A stretch of 64,000 nucleotides of DNA, from the NCBI RefSeq assembly GCF_963678635.1, contig NC_087063.1:63595290-63659289 (forward strand), given 5' to 3'. The stretch comes from Symsagittifera roscoffensis (lineage: Eukaryota; Xenacoelomorpha; Acoela; Convolutidae). The translations under genes and the position numbers were made by a program. Under the pieces are notes generated by a model. That model was given only the letters and a program-made list of their open reading frames with translations, did no database searches and was not told the DNA's origin. Shown piece after piece: positions 47,530 through 58,435 of the stretch (its first letter is position 1; every line of letters begins with the position of its first letter).

Positions 47530-49850
47530 TTTGCAACTGTAGTCTGACTATGTGCAATAGAGTTTATCTCAATGCTTTTGAATTAGGTATTATCTCCTGG
47601 GTATCATAAGCAAAATATTAAAATTGAATTTGAACAAAACTGCTCTCAAAAGAAATAGAGCAGCCGGCAAAAACCATGCAGATTTTAGCTCATATGATTT
47701 AACCAGTGAAGGTCTTCTCACGGATAAAGATTTGAAAGATAGCCACTTATCACCATATATGAAGACAATAACACGAAGAGAGGTCTTCTTGGTCAAAACG
47801 AGAAATGACCTCATGATCAATTGGGTCTTTTCAGATTAAAATTTTAAGCATAAAGCTGGTAGTATTTTCCTTGGTTTGCTGAAATGGAAACCCAGGTGCT
47901 CCGGTATCGGTGAAGACTTAAAGACATTGCAGTCACAATGCCAACAGTTTTCTGTTCTGTGTAATTTTTAGGGTTCATTTTGCGTCTGTCTTTCTCTGCT
48001 GCCTTGTTGAAGGACGGGGCAAACAAAAAAAACAAAATTAAATGTGCAGATAAAAAACACTGTTGGGCCAGGGAAACAAAAATGCAAGGAGCCTGCAATT
48101 TAAAATCAGAAAGTAAGACACGTAAGCTTTGAATGTTTAGAGGATTCAACTTACGATATTTTTGAGTGCAATTAGGGCAGTCGAAAATGAATGAAAAGAC
48201 AATGTTATCCAAGGGTTTGAAAAATGATAAACACAGCGTAGTCTGTGCAATGAAGATAAACATACGTATGATTTAAGGAAACCGACAAGAGCCTGTAGTC
48301 GGTGAGTTCGTAATTTTTTTTGAACAAACTCTTTGAAGTTAAAACGGCCATACGTATAAGGGGTAATTGTTCTTACACCGAATACCGCATTGTGGCTCCG
48401 TGGGTATAGTTGCAGCCATCAAATGTAGCATGTCGGCACTAAAATTCTTCAAAGGTTTGCAAAATTGGAATGATCAAACGAAGGATGTCGAAAAAACCTT
48501 TGACAACAGCGAGAAGCTGGCAGTAACGAGTTTACAATTTGAAAAAAGTTTTAAAAGTCTACAGATGAATTGGTTGGCTGAAACACAAACTACGATGGAT
48601 GGAGGGATGCTTGAATGTTTACAAACAAAAAATACCTATTCCCGAAGTACAGAAGGGCTCCAATCTGAGGAAGATTAAAAGAGTAATCTCTGAGAACAAG
48701 AGGTAGCTGAGGTGCCTCGATGTTTGTAAGACACTTTGTTGTTGGCTGAATTAGCGCCAGCCAAAACGGTAACAAGGCATTTTAGAAGCCTTTTTTTTAC
48801 TCTGCCATCAAGATAAAGGAGGATGAAAAACAATCATCAAGATGCTGGTGGAAGCAAAAGCAAACTTGGAGACGAATAAGCCGTAGAAGAAGAATAACTG
48901 TATATACAAAGATATCAAACATAACTGAAGGTGTTAATCACGGTTGATTGCCAATTAATGGGCCATTTGGTCATATCCTGAACTTTTGTCTTGTTTTTGG
49001 GGTAAACCTTGTTTTTTAAAGTTTCGAATTAAACAAGTCATATCTAACTTAGAAAAGTAAGAAATTTTAGAACAACTGAATTTACAATTGCGGGAAAGTT
49101 GACGAGAAATCAATCGAGAGTCAATTTGTTCAAAAGCAGCCAACATGAGTAGAGTGATCATGTTTCTGATCGACATAATCAAGAGTGGATTTTTGATTGC
49201 TTAGTCTGGAGCAAGAGGAACCTTGATTAGGAATTTAGCCTACTCGAATGACCCGATGGTCCAAAATTTATCAAAAATTTCTCGAGTTTAAACTTTTTAC
49301 ATTATTAAAACTTCCAGAGTTATTGTAGTTTTTTTCTTAAAAATGTCTGGGAACAGTTCCAGAGCGGTTGTCTTGATTCGAGTACTTGCATTAAATTACT
49401 AGATTGCATTTTTCAGACACCCATGTTATGATTTGGTAAATTTTAATTTAATCCATGTGAAACAAAAACTAATAGTGTTCACTTGAGGTTCCAACCCTGA
49501 TTTTAACGGTGTTTGCTCGTTTTAGGTTTAAGCACCTTACCATGGGGACGTGACTACTTCTAGAGCATGGGACGGGGAAGGTGCGTATTTTGGTAGTACC
49601 CATTAAACTATAACACGTTCTTGATGTCCCATGTCTTAAGCAAACCGAATTGGCTCCGACAGTATGAAGTGCAAAAAAACGAGAATTAGTGTCTTTGACC
49701 CTTAAGTAAATGGTTATAGGACCTATCCCTCTAAATTGCATGTGTTACTTAAGTGGACGACTGTTACACTGTTTACTTACTTATAAATTATGCTATAAAC
49801 CATAATGCAGCGCTTTCGTGAGTGGAAACGCTTTTTTTTAGAGCGGGAAA
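47530..49850. other. No gene recognised; possible decayed retroelement continuation
   Basis: Contains plus-strand ORFs of 71 and 103 codons (47624-47839 and 48367-48678) and a 139-codon minus-strand ORF (47844-48263) without recognisable domains. The 103-codon ORF is hydrophilic (FKGLQNWNDQTKDVEKTFDN). A 90-codon minus-strand ORF (49469-49741) is likewise unrecognised. The area may hold RNase H or integrase remnants of the preceding pol, but I could not see their motifs. Confidence 0.4.
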
Positions 49851-49857
49851 ATGTGTA

Positions 49858-50540
49858 GGGACTGGTTGAAACCTGAACTTATTTGAGAGTTTATGATAAT
49901 TGAAAAGTGACAGCGTTAATTAACGAAACTAAAATTAAGACACATGACTTGTCAAGTGGTAGAAGTTAGTTTTTTATAACTGTCAAGATTTTTTGACTAG
50001 CATATAGAAACGAAGCTGAAAAAATTCATAATCCTGCTAAGAAAATATAAGCAAAATTGGAGAGGAGAATGGAGAACCTGGTTTAATCAGTCAGAATTTT
50101 GAATCTCCCAAAAACAGTTGGTACTCAATAATAATCTAGTGTAACCTTAAAATTTTTTTAATTCAATTTTATCGGTTGTCTTCAAAGCAAGGATGTTTTA
50201 TTCTTCACTGATCAATCACTATTATTGCGATAAGCTAGGGTATTGTAATAGGGCACTGGACTTTTTTTCGTTAAGCTACATTGATCATAGGACTTATAAA
50301 CTTCTGGTGGTACTGTAGGGTATTGGAAGTGTTCTATGGAAATGTCAAGGCTGAAACTAGAATTTATTTGAGAGTTTTTGATGTCTGATAACTAGCACCC
50401 CTTAATCAACGATAATGACACTAAGACAAAAGACTTGTCAGGTGGTAAAAATTCGTTGAATACAATTGTCAAGATTATATGACAAGCATATAGACACGAA
50501 GCTGAGAAGATTATAGTCTTGCTCAGCTTATATTAACGAT
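49858..50540. repeat. Two diverged direct copies of about 200 bp, 478 bp apart
   Basis: ATTTGAGAGTTTATGAT, AAGACACATGACTTGTCAAG, TGGTAGAA, AACTGTCAAGAT and AGCATATAGAAACGAAGC at 49880-50020 recur as ATTTGAGAGTTTTTGATG, AAGACAAAAGACTTGTCAGG, TGGTAAAA, ATTGTCAAGAT and AGCATATAGACACGAAGC at 50368-50500. The right copy ends shortly before the 3' end of the minus-strand LINE. Confidence 0.75.
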
Positions 50541-50574
50541 ATAAAAATCATAAAAATAAAACAAAATTTAAGGT

Positions 50575-53369
50575 AGCACCCAGGGGAGATATTCCCGAGT
50601 TCCAGTTTTCCAAAAATCATTTCAGTTTTTGTTGATTTTTGCAGTTCCGACAACTACGTGTCATTCTCCAGGAGCATATATCTTCGAGATTATATTTTTT
50701 GACAAAATAGTTTTTGTAAACTTCCGCGATTTTATTTATTGGATTTTCCGATTCGTCAAGATTAATCCCTATCTTTTGTGCAACTGTGTTTGCTAAGAAT
50801 GTACCTCTTGTCCGAAAGTCACTTTCTTGTTTCTTCTTCAACATAATTCGTGTTTTATAGAACTTCAATTCCTGTGCTCTCGTGTTTTGTTCTGACTTAT
50901 ATTGTACTTGAACAAAAGATTCCCACTCAATATTATACCTGCCTTTCTCTATGTCAACAAATGTCAAAAGAACTTGCATTTCGTGATACAAGGGTGTAGT
51001 GGTAGAATCGAAAGTCGTTTTAATCTATCTTTATAGGCTAATCTATTGTTACCAAGGATCCACTTCGAAGCTTTTTCCTGAAGGTTTTCTATCTTTCTCA
51101 CTTCTGATTTATTTAGTTTCCAAAGAATTGCACCGTATGAAATGATTGGGAAAATGTAGCTCCGGTAAAGATTCTTTTTTGCACTCCAACTTGTACCATT
51201 AGCGATGTTTCGTTTTATAGTGAAAAACACTTTGATTGCTTTCTCACATCTTCTTTCGGCGTTTGCAGTCCATGTCAAGTCATTCGATACATTTATTCCA
51301 AGATCTTTTTCCTTCTCTGTTTGTTCAAGTGTCTTTCCATTCATTGAAAAACTACCGTTTCCTTTTGAGCTTAGCGTTTTACATTTGCTGATCTGTAATG
51401 TCATCAAGTTCTGGCTACACCATTTCCATATTCTGGTCGCGTCAATTTGTAGAGTGATCGTGTTGGTAGCAATAACTTTATAATCATCCGCGTATCCGAA
51501 ACAACTTGACATGATTTACTCTGGGAGACCATTTATAAAGATTATGAAGAACAGAGGACCGAGCACTGAGCCTTTTGGAACTCCACTTTTGACTTCGAGT
51601 TCTGAAGAGATCGAGTTTCCAACTTTTGCTCGGTGTTTTCGACCTTTCAGGTAGCTTTCAAACAGCTCCAAAACTCCTCCAGTGATGCCATTGTTTTGCA
51701 ATTTTTCTATCAATTTTTCATGACTGACCTTGTCGAACGCCTTTTCGAAGTCGAGGTATAGAGCAGTCAGTGTTGGAGATTCGAAGTGGTCAAATATTTC
51801 ACTGAGATATAAGATCATTTGAATCATTGTGGATTTACATTTGGTGAATCCATATTGTTCTTTGCAGATATTAAATCCAATGGCTACGTGTAGTTTTTTG
51901 AAAACTAATGTTTGAAGAATTTTTGAGAAGCACTTTTGAGAAGACAGAGACAAACGTCTTGTTTGTCTCTGTCTTTAAGTATTGGTATAAGGATACTCAA
52001 TTTCCATAAGAAAGGGTAGACATGTTTATTACCAATTATGTTGAAGACGAGTGTCAGTGAAGGCGCCAAGTGTTTAGCTAAACTTTTAAGAGGTAGATTT
52101 CCTAGACCGTCAGGGCATTTTGCTTTCCCAATACACAAGTTCTCAAGTGTAGTTTGCACTTCCTCTCTTTTAAAGGTGAGTTTATCTACATTTGAAGGTT
52201 TGGAGTTATCGGAGGTTCTTTGATAATCCGAATTAGTAAAAACTGGTTGAAAGAACTCCTTAAAGAGTTGGGCTTTTTCTTTATCGGTGACAGCGATCTG
52301 ATCATTTAAGTACATTTCTGAGGTAAGTTGAGATGATTTTTGAATGCTCTTAAAAAACTTTTGTATTTGTGAAAATGTTCCATTTTCGAAAACTAAGTGT
52401 TCAAATTCTTTTTGATTTTCGTTTTAAAATTCACTTACTCTTGATTCAAGTGTTGCCAGCTTTAGGTAGTTATTCGGGGACGGTTTTTTATTCATCCATT
52501 TTCTCATTGTATTCCGCCTTTTTATTGCATTTGATGTTTTATTGCTGACCCAAGGAGGTAAACTCATTCGGTGTTTTGTCTTTTTGGATATATGTTCTTC
52601 CAATATCTTATGTAGCCAATCATACCATAAATCAACTACAACGTCGACATTGCTGAAGCAGAAAGTTTTGAAAGGATTTTGCACAATGTATAATCCGATT
52701 TCATTCCAATTCGCTTTTTCGAACAAAAATAGGCTAAAATCTTCTTTTTCAGGCAAGGTTTTTGTCACTTTGAACCAATTATTTAAACTTAGTTTGAGCT
52801 GGAATGGCTGATGGTCGAATTTAAATAGTTTCTTAACGTAATTATCTACACTTACGTTTAGTATTGGATCTGTATTGTTGACTAGAATGACATCCAGTTG
52901 CTTTTTAGCACCTGTGATCAATTGCTGGTAATTGTGTCCAAACAACTCCTCTAGTACCAGTGCTTCGTCCAAATTTGAGGACTCCATATGATGCCAGTTT
53001 GTGTTATCAAAATTGGTGTCCCCTACAAATTTTGTAAGGTTGGTGACTTGATTCCTACTCAGTTCGTCTAAGCATTCAAGAAGCTCAAGTAGAAGAATGG
53101 GCGAAAACCTGTATGGACTGTTTTTAGGGGCACTGTAGATACAGCATAAGAGACATCTGTAGTCATTTAATTCAAGCTGAACAAGTACTCTACCAGTGAA
53201 TTTTGAGTCAATAATTAATCGCCGGTGTTGAATACTATTTTGTACTGCAATAAGCACCCCACCTTGCTTTGTTTGGCCATTAACTGTTTTACGATCATTT
53301 CGAGTTTTGACGAAGTTATTGAGAAAGAGAGCATTATTGGGTATTTCTGGTTCTAACCAGGTTTCCGTC
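50575..53369 (-). mobile_element. CR1-like LINE, 3' part: endonuclease and reverse transcriptase (defective)
   Basis: Minus-strand non-LTR retrotransposon. The endonuclease domain (EEP fold; TETWLEPEIP, GDTNFDNTNW, FDHQPF) occupies 53369 to about 52640. Reverse transcriptase follows: FFQPVF, KCPDGLGNLPLKSLAKHL, LYLDFEKAFDKVSHEKLIEK, SGVPKGSVLGPLFFIIFING, the FGYADD catalytic box near 51490, and the thumb; the C-terminus has a C-x2-C type cluster (CSWRMTRSCRNC). Damage: in-frame stop at 52424-52426, frameshift near 51940, in-frame stop just before 51512, frameshift near 50975. It cannot be active. Blocks and the PHD-bearing ORF1 suggest the CR1 group. The copy is cut at its endonuclease by the MULE at 53370-55582. 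Confidence 0.9.
53362..53369. repeat. Target-site duplication of the MULE, left copy
   Basis: TTTCCGTC immediately left of the transposon; the identical 8 bp are at 55583-55590 immediately right of it. Removing the element and one copy restores a continuous LINE endonuclease frame. Confidence 0.85.
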
Positions 53370-53480
53370 GGGAAACGGACTTTATCCTCCACGGTCATTA
53401 TCCTCCAGGCGATATCCTCCACCATTATCCTCCATTTCTCAAACAGGGACTTTTTCCTCCATTTTTATCCCCCAATTTTA
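53370..53480. repeat. MULE left terminal inverted repeat with TATCCTCC sub-repeats
   Basis: Contains TATCCTCC at least four times and TTTTCCTCC or TTATCCCCC variants afterwards, spaced 10-20 bp apart. Such arrays are likely transposase-binding sites (inference). Confidence 0.75.
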
Positions 53481-53584
53481 TGAATTTGGATGTTTTCCTC
53501 CAATTAGTAAATTCAGTCAAATTATTAGATTATATCCAATAATTGATGAGATTATATCCAATATTTGATCATTTCAGACAATAA

Positions 53585-55253
53585 ATGGAACTTCCTGATC
53601 ATTCCGCGTACGGGCAGCCCAATTATATGGAACAAGTTGACTTCGGAACATCTGAAGACGAGCTTTCCTGCAATGAAACAGTTTACTTTGAGGAATTTGA
53701 GGGTGAACCTAGAAGTTCCACGCCAATAATTGTTGATAGTGACGTTGAAGTACCCGAAACTCCAAGTACCATTCAACCCGACGAAGAGAATGACGTTTTT
53801 ATCGACCTTCCTAGTCATGCTAAGAAAGGGGGCAATTTGGTAGCAGAAGTAACTGGATATGTGTATTCGCATAAGAGGTCTAATATTTGGACATGCACGG
53901 TTCGCACTAAGGAGGTTCGCTGCTACGCCGCCATTAAGAAGGTCGATGGGAAGTATCAAAAATTAGGCCACCATAAATGCGAGGCTAGGCCTGGTATAGT
54001 TAAGAAAAAGAGAATTGCTTTTGAGTGTAAGAAGCTAGCAAAGTCGCAGCCTTTCAAATCAACGAATGCAATAATTGACGATGTTCTTCTTGATTTAGCC
54101 GATGAGACACCATCTGGAGCACTTGCTAAGAAAGACTCTATCAGGCGATGTGTTAGTCGAGTTCGCCAAGAAAACCGCCCGAAACATCCTTTTGATCTGA
54201 CGTTTAAATTAGAACTTGACCACGTTCTTGCGTGGTGATATTCGTTCAGGCGATCGCCGACATCTCCTATTTGCAACAGAAAATCAAAAAAGTCACTTGA
54301 AAAATGCGAAAACGTGGTTCATAGATGCAACGTTTAAAGTCGTTAAGGAGCCATTCAAGCAACTATTCTCAATTAACACGTTCGTCACTAATAGTGCATC
54401 GCAAGAGAGGCAGCATGTACCTATATCGTTTGCAATAATGTCAGGAAGAAGCATGAATGATTATAAAAGCGTACTGCAAGAACAATTAGATGTCGCTGGA
54501 CGATGCAAAGTGGAAGAGGTCGTTTGCGATTTTGAAGTGGCGCTTTGAAAAGCAATACAATCAGTCTTTCCTCAAACGTCGATTAGAGGCTGTTATTTCC
54601 ATTGGACACAAGCGGTTTTTAAGCACATCACTGAGAATGGACTTAAAGATGCGTACTCTTCTGTTGAAACGATCCGCACATTCCTCCGGAAGGTATTGTC
54701 TCTACCGTTGCTTCCCAGTGAATTGATACGTCGGGCATTTAAACTTAAAGATGCGTACTCTTCTGTTGAAACAATCCGCACATTCCTCCGGAAGGTATTG
54801 TCTCTACCGTTGCTTCCCAGTGAATTGATACGTCGGGCATTTAAACTTTTGAATCAAGAGGCAAAGACCTTCAACGACAATCGTCTCGTAACGTTCATGG
54901 AGTACGTCCGAAGGCAGTGGATTGACTCGAAAATGTTTCCACCTGAGACCTGGTGCCAGTTCATGAAAGGTACTCGCACAAACAATGATCTTGAATCATG
55001 GCACCACCGCATCAACAAGCGCGCCATGAACCCGAATGTAAATTTTTATTTTCTCGTGCAGGTACTTTTCAATGAGGCACAGTTGGTTGAAATTAATTTG
55101 CGGATCCTGTCTGTACAGGAGAGCCGAAAAGGCTATGTGGAGAAGCAAAAGCTTCTTTTCGAGGTTTGGAATGCTTTCATTGAAGGCAACATCAGTGCCG
55201 GAACCATGCATGGTAGGTGCTCACGGCTTGTTGGATGTCCGAGTAATTTGTAA
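53585..55253 (+). pseudogene. FLYWCH/MULE transposase (defective)
   Basis: The start ATG at 53585 opens an acidic N-terminus, then a FLYWCH-type zinc finger (about 53845-53990: GYVYSHKRSNIWTCTV ... VRCYAAIKK ... HHKCEA). A frameshift near 54225-54235 leads to the MULE DDE domain in a second frame: WFIDATFKVV with the first catalytic Asp (codon 54324-54326), VVCDFEVAL with the second (54528-54530), an in-frame TGA at 54546-54548, then GCYFHWTQAVF and a C-terminal helical region with NNDLESWHHRIN. A 102 bp in-frame tandem duplication (54642-54743 and 54744-54845, one mismatch visible) adds 34 residues. Frameshift and stop make it inactive unless mobilised in trans. Confidence 0.85.
54642..54845 (+). 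repeat. 102 bp in-frame tandem duplication inside the transposase
   Basis: Two copies starting CTTAAAGATGCGTACTCTTC lie head to tail with a period of exactly 102 bp (34 codons). I see a single difference (GATCCGC versus AATCCGC). The frame is kept through both copies. Confidence 0.9.
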
Positions 55254-55469
55254 TTTTGCTGTTGATTATTGCCCTCATTCTTCTGTTTTAACGATACTTT
55301 CTTCTAATACATTCCAATTTGATAATATATTCTATCCCTTAATCTCATCATTTTAGACATTTTAGTACCAGATTCTGATCACTCACCTCACAAAAGCCTT
55401 TACAACCTATTTTCAAAAAAATATTAGTTTAAAAGTTACCCTCAGTGGTCTGAAACTATGATTTTTAGA

Positions 55470-55582
55470 TTCAGCGTCTTTATCCTCCAACATTTGGCGG
55501 ATAAAGTCCCTCGGAGGACTTTATCCGCCATGGAGGATATCGCCTGGAGGATAATTACCGTGGAGGATAAAGTCCTGTACCC
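55470..55582. repeat. MULE right terminal inverted repeat
   Basis: Reverse complement of the left terminus: GGAGGATATCGCCTGGAGG, then ATAATTACCGTGGAGGATAA, then AGTCC. A short internal palindrome (TAAAGTCCCTCGGAGGACTTTA) precedes it. The element ends at GTACCC before the right TTTCCGTC. Confidence 0.85.
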
Positions 55583-56620
55583 TTTCCGTCAAGCAGATAA
55601 TTTTGAAGTGATCGCAATTTGTTATGAGATTTGAAAAGTCCATGCGTTTAACAAAGTCTACAAGACTCTTTACATTGTACAAAAGTAGGTGGGTACTGTT
55701 TTCAAGAAGGTTTGCGGCGACTCATGACGACGATTCTTCGTCGTTTTTGACTTCTACCCAGTCATTCAATTCCCGTCTTTCTTATACAATTTTAGGTCGC
55801 GAATTTTGAGTTCCTTCCGTAATATTCTAGCTTCAATCTTTTCTCGGCGTTTCTTAAGTATCAGACATTCTTGTTTTGCTTCTTCAGCGTTGAGTTCTTT
55901 ACTTACAAATACTAATTTGTCGTACTCCTTAAGCTTGCTGATAGTCAGGAGAATCAGTCGTCTGTGGAATTTAATTGCAACTGTGAAAACTATTGTCCAT
56001 GCTCTTCCCTCTTGATAGGGTCCGATACGTTTTATTTCAGTGATCTCACATTGGATTAATAAAAACGTCATCAAATTGGATATCTCTTTCATATCATGCT
56101 CATATCGCTCACGGGCAAGTTTTGAAGTGCTTTCAGGCACAGCTCTTACTCGTATGCCTTCGGGGGTTTCGGCTTCCACGGTCTTCTTTGGTGTTGGATG
56201 TTCTGCACCTTTATGAGTTTGTTGTGGAATTGGTTGCTTTACGAAGGATTCTTTTAACTCGGATATTGCTTTTTCGATTTCTGTTACCTCTGTTTGAAGA
56301 GATTTCAGTTGTTTATCATCTTTGGGATGTTGAATTTTTGCAGCTGATTCTATGATCCGAGCTCACTGTTTCCGCGCCATACAGTCATTGCACAGAAGCA
56401 GTGCCAAATTTCCCAGCTCCTTTTCGACTAGGAGCGCTGCATCATTTAGTGCCGTACAGCCTTTTGTCAAATGAAAATTGACTCCACAACTGAAGCAGTG
56501 AAAATCAACCTCATTGGCAGATGTTTCAAACTTACAGGATTTACAAAACTCTCGGCCCTCTTTTGCTATATCTGTTGCAGATTTAAGCCTTGTTTGATGA
56601 GAGGTGGCTAAACAGTTACT
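55583..56620 (-). mobile_element. CR1-like LINE, 5' part: start of endonuclease and ORF1 with PHD finger
   Basis: From 55590 upward on the minus strand the frame reads NSTHLLLYNVKSLVDF up to HFKIICL, the start of the endonuclease, which joins directly to TETWLEP beyond the MULE. Upstream, 55766-56357 encodes the end of ORF1: a coiled-coil-like Q/E/K stretch, then YERYEHDMKEI-type helices and a basic C-terminus (LILKKRREKIEARILRKELK). Further upstream (about 56370-56580), separated by an in-frame TGA, lies a PHD-type zinc finger: C-x2-C ... DFHCFSCGVNFHLTKGC ... LCNDC. PHD fingers are known from ORF1 of CR1-like elements. Frameshifts and stops show it is dead. Confidence 0.8.
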
Positions 56621-56624
56621 TTGG

Positions 56625-56870
56625 AAAAAAGTCTGTATTCCAAAATCCGTAACTCGCTGACAAGAGCGGTGACTAGAGTTTCACCACAAACACTTTGCAT
56701 ATCTTTTCTAAAAGTCTGTAGTCCAAAGTCTCTTACTCGCTGACAACAGCGGTCACTAGATTTTTTACCACAAACTCTTTAGATATCCTGTAACTCAAAT
56801 TCTGTAACTCGCTGACAAGAGCGGTCAATAGAGTTTAAGCCACAAAATATTATAGATAGCTTAAACGATA
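56625..56870. repeat. Three tandem monomers (73-83 bp) upstream of LINE ORF1
   Basis: The core ACTCGCTGACAAGAGCGGTC with variants occurs at about 56652, 56735 and 56808, each followed by ACTAGA(G/T)TTT and CACAAA. A diverged fourth copy is at about 57400 (ACTCACTTACAATAGTGGTC). Position directly upstream of ORF1 on the minus strand suggests a 5' UTR promoter monomer array (inference), but an unrelated minisatellite is possible. Confidence 0.65.
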
Positions 56871-57430
56871 ATAATTATCTATAGTATTATAGAAATTATA
56901 GTTAGGTCAAACAACCAAACGAAATTGCTAACACTAGAGCCAATACATATCAGGAAAGAGAAACCGTGCTTGAACACGCGCGATGAGTTTAGGAGAAGGG
57001 AGTTAACACTGAAAAATTAGTCCCAAATTATTTTTGATTTTTTATTTAAAACGTACATGTCTAAATCAAAATTATGACTCAGAAACTTCCAGACAAATTA
57101 ATTTTAAAATGTTTAATTAATTTTAGAGGTTAATTTTATTTTAATCTTAATAGTAATTTAGAGGTCAACTGTGATTGGCTAATTTTTTTATCATGATTGT
57201 TTAGAACCAAATTGTATGTGATTTATTGTAAATAACATTTGTAAATTGATGTTTTATCGTCATTTAGATTAGTTTATTGTAAAAATCCTGACGATGCACA
57301 TAGTTGCGAAAACGTTCGAAATTTACTTTTTAGCAAAAATTTCTTCACAAAATATTATTACTGCAAGAAAATCTTTTTTGAATTTGTATTACAAAATCCT
57401 TAACTCACTTACAATAGTGGTCACTATAGT
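56870..57430. other. No gene; 3' flank of the minus-strand gene
   Basis: AT-rich sequence. The reverse complement of TTTATTG near 57263 (CAATAAA) could serve as polyadenylation signal for the minus-strand gene ending at 57435. The only other structure is the diverged fourth monomer near 57400. Confidence 0.45.
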
Positions 57431-57434
57431 TTGT

Positions 57435-58005
57435 TCAATAAACTGTTTTTACCGATTTGCGTCTTTGAGTTTTGAAGATTCGTCGTAAGTTGGTCGGTTT
57501 TTTCTTCGATTGCTTCATTTTCTTTCGAACTTTTCGCGCTTGTCCCGGGTTCAAATAAATACGAAAAGTTTCTGGAATTGGAAACAATTCTTGGTCCGCA
57601 AGTTTCTTTAGCTTGAAGTTTCTCCTTCGTCGTGCAGAAAGTCGTGTTTTCTTCTTGCAGATTTTTTGTTCGTATCCGTCGTAACGCAGGACAGCGTAGA
57701 AAGTTTTTAATTCTAATGCTGAGGGTTGATGAAATCGTTTGTATAGCTGCTTTACATCTTCACTGATGTCGCCTTTTCGTGAAGCCATATCCTTTACCAC
57801 GTCTACCACAGGGAGTCCAGCGTTTTTCAAATCTCGGTAGATGTTTGAGGTTTCAGTCCTTTGGCAGTATATGATTGATCGAATACGAGATGAGACAGTC
57901 TTCAAAGAATCAGCCAACTCTGGTCCAGTTAGAGGTGAGCCAAAGTTGTTGAACTCGGCTGCCCTCATCTCATTCAATCTTAAAAGACACTTTTTAATAA
58001 GTTTA
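57435..58005 (-). CDS. Unrecognised basic protein, terminal exon
   Basis: An open minus-strand frame of about 190 codons ending in TGA at 57435. The frame runs to a stop just above 58034 without a proper ATG, and a good acceptor (CCCCGTTTTCCACTAG) lies directly before 58005, so it is probably the last exon of a spliced gene; alternatively translation starts at the internal ATG of MRAAEFNNFG. The first half is a mixed helical domain (GPELADSLKTVSSRIRSIIY, then LPVVDVVKDMASRKGDISED), the second half very basic (KKKTRLSARRRRNFKLKKLA; C-terminal RKVRKKMKQSKKK), suggesting RNA or ribosome binding, nucleolar or mitochondrial-ribosomal. I do not recognise the family. It stands between the LINE and the twin-CX9C gene. 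Confidence 0.6.
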
Positions 58006-58225
58006 CTAGTGGAAAACGGGGAAACCGTGGACAATCAAAAAGACTTTGAATATTCCGGAACCAGTCGGCAATTAATTAATAATAACTGAATCTAACCTTC
58101 AATTTTTTTATTTCAAATCTCATTTCTGTAAATTACTCTGACTAGTTCAAGGTTTATTTCATTACTACCAGCCTCGCAGTTGCAAGGACATTCACAGTGA
58201 TACCCGCGTCGTACAACAATTTGTT

Positions 58226-58435
58226 TTAAGCTAAACCACTGATATTGTTTAAATTTTGTTTTTTGAAAGCTTCTCTTATGGCGGTGATTGTGTTTGTTGA
58301 CACCTTTTCCTCAAATCGAAGATCATTTGACACATGTATGAAATATTTGTGGACCCGACTCGGGATTTTGTAATTTTCCTTTTCTGGCGAAAACAATTTT
58401 TCTTTAATTTCGTCTCTTAATCTCTGCTTTATATT
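58226..58435 (-). CDS. Possible coding exon on the minus strand
   Basis: Between an in-frame TGA (58436-58438) and a TAA (58226-58228) the minus strand is open for 69 codons and reads like real protein: KQRLRDEIKEKLF, SRVHKYFIHVSNDLRFEEK, then TNTITAIREAFKKQNLN. There is no ATG at the start, so an acceptor near AAAG or CAG at 58425-58435 would be needed. Its frame ends before the exon at 58005, so it may be the last exon of another transcript. Not found as a chance ORF would be: composition is balanced and not homopolymer-driven. Confidence 0.35.
   Translation of the reverse strand, partial: NIKQRLRDEIKEKLFSPEKENYKIPSRVHKYFIHVSNDLRFEEKVSTNTITAIREAFKKQNLNNISGLA

Larger units (their letters stand above)
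53370..55582 (+). mobile_element. MULE-type DNA transposon inserted in the LINE
   Basis: A 2,213 bp element with terminal inverted repeats: the left end starts GGGAAACGGACTTTATCC and the right end, reverse-complemented, starts GGGTACAGGACTTTATCC; both continue CTCCACGGT, ATTATCCTCCAGGCGATATC and CTCCA. Inside each terminus the motif TTATCCTCC recurs several times. It is flanked by the 8 bp duplication TTTCCGTC and contains a defective FLYWCH/MULE transposase gene. The insertion is younger than the LINE, since it cuts a codon string that is otherwise open. Confidence 0.9.

Noticed and set aside
53365-53425. N-terminal residues MVEDIAWRIMTVEDK of the endonuclease ORF
   Set aside because: These codons are the MULE terminal repeat read through in frame, not part of the LINE protein.
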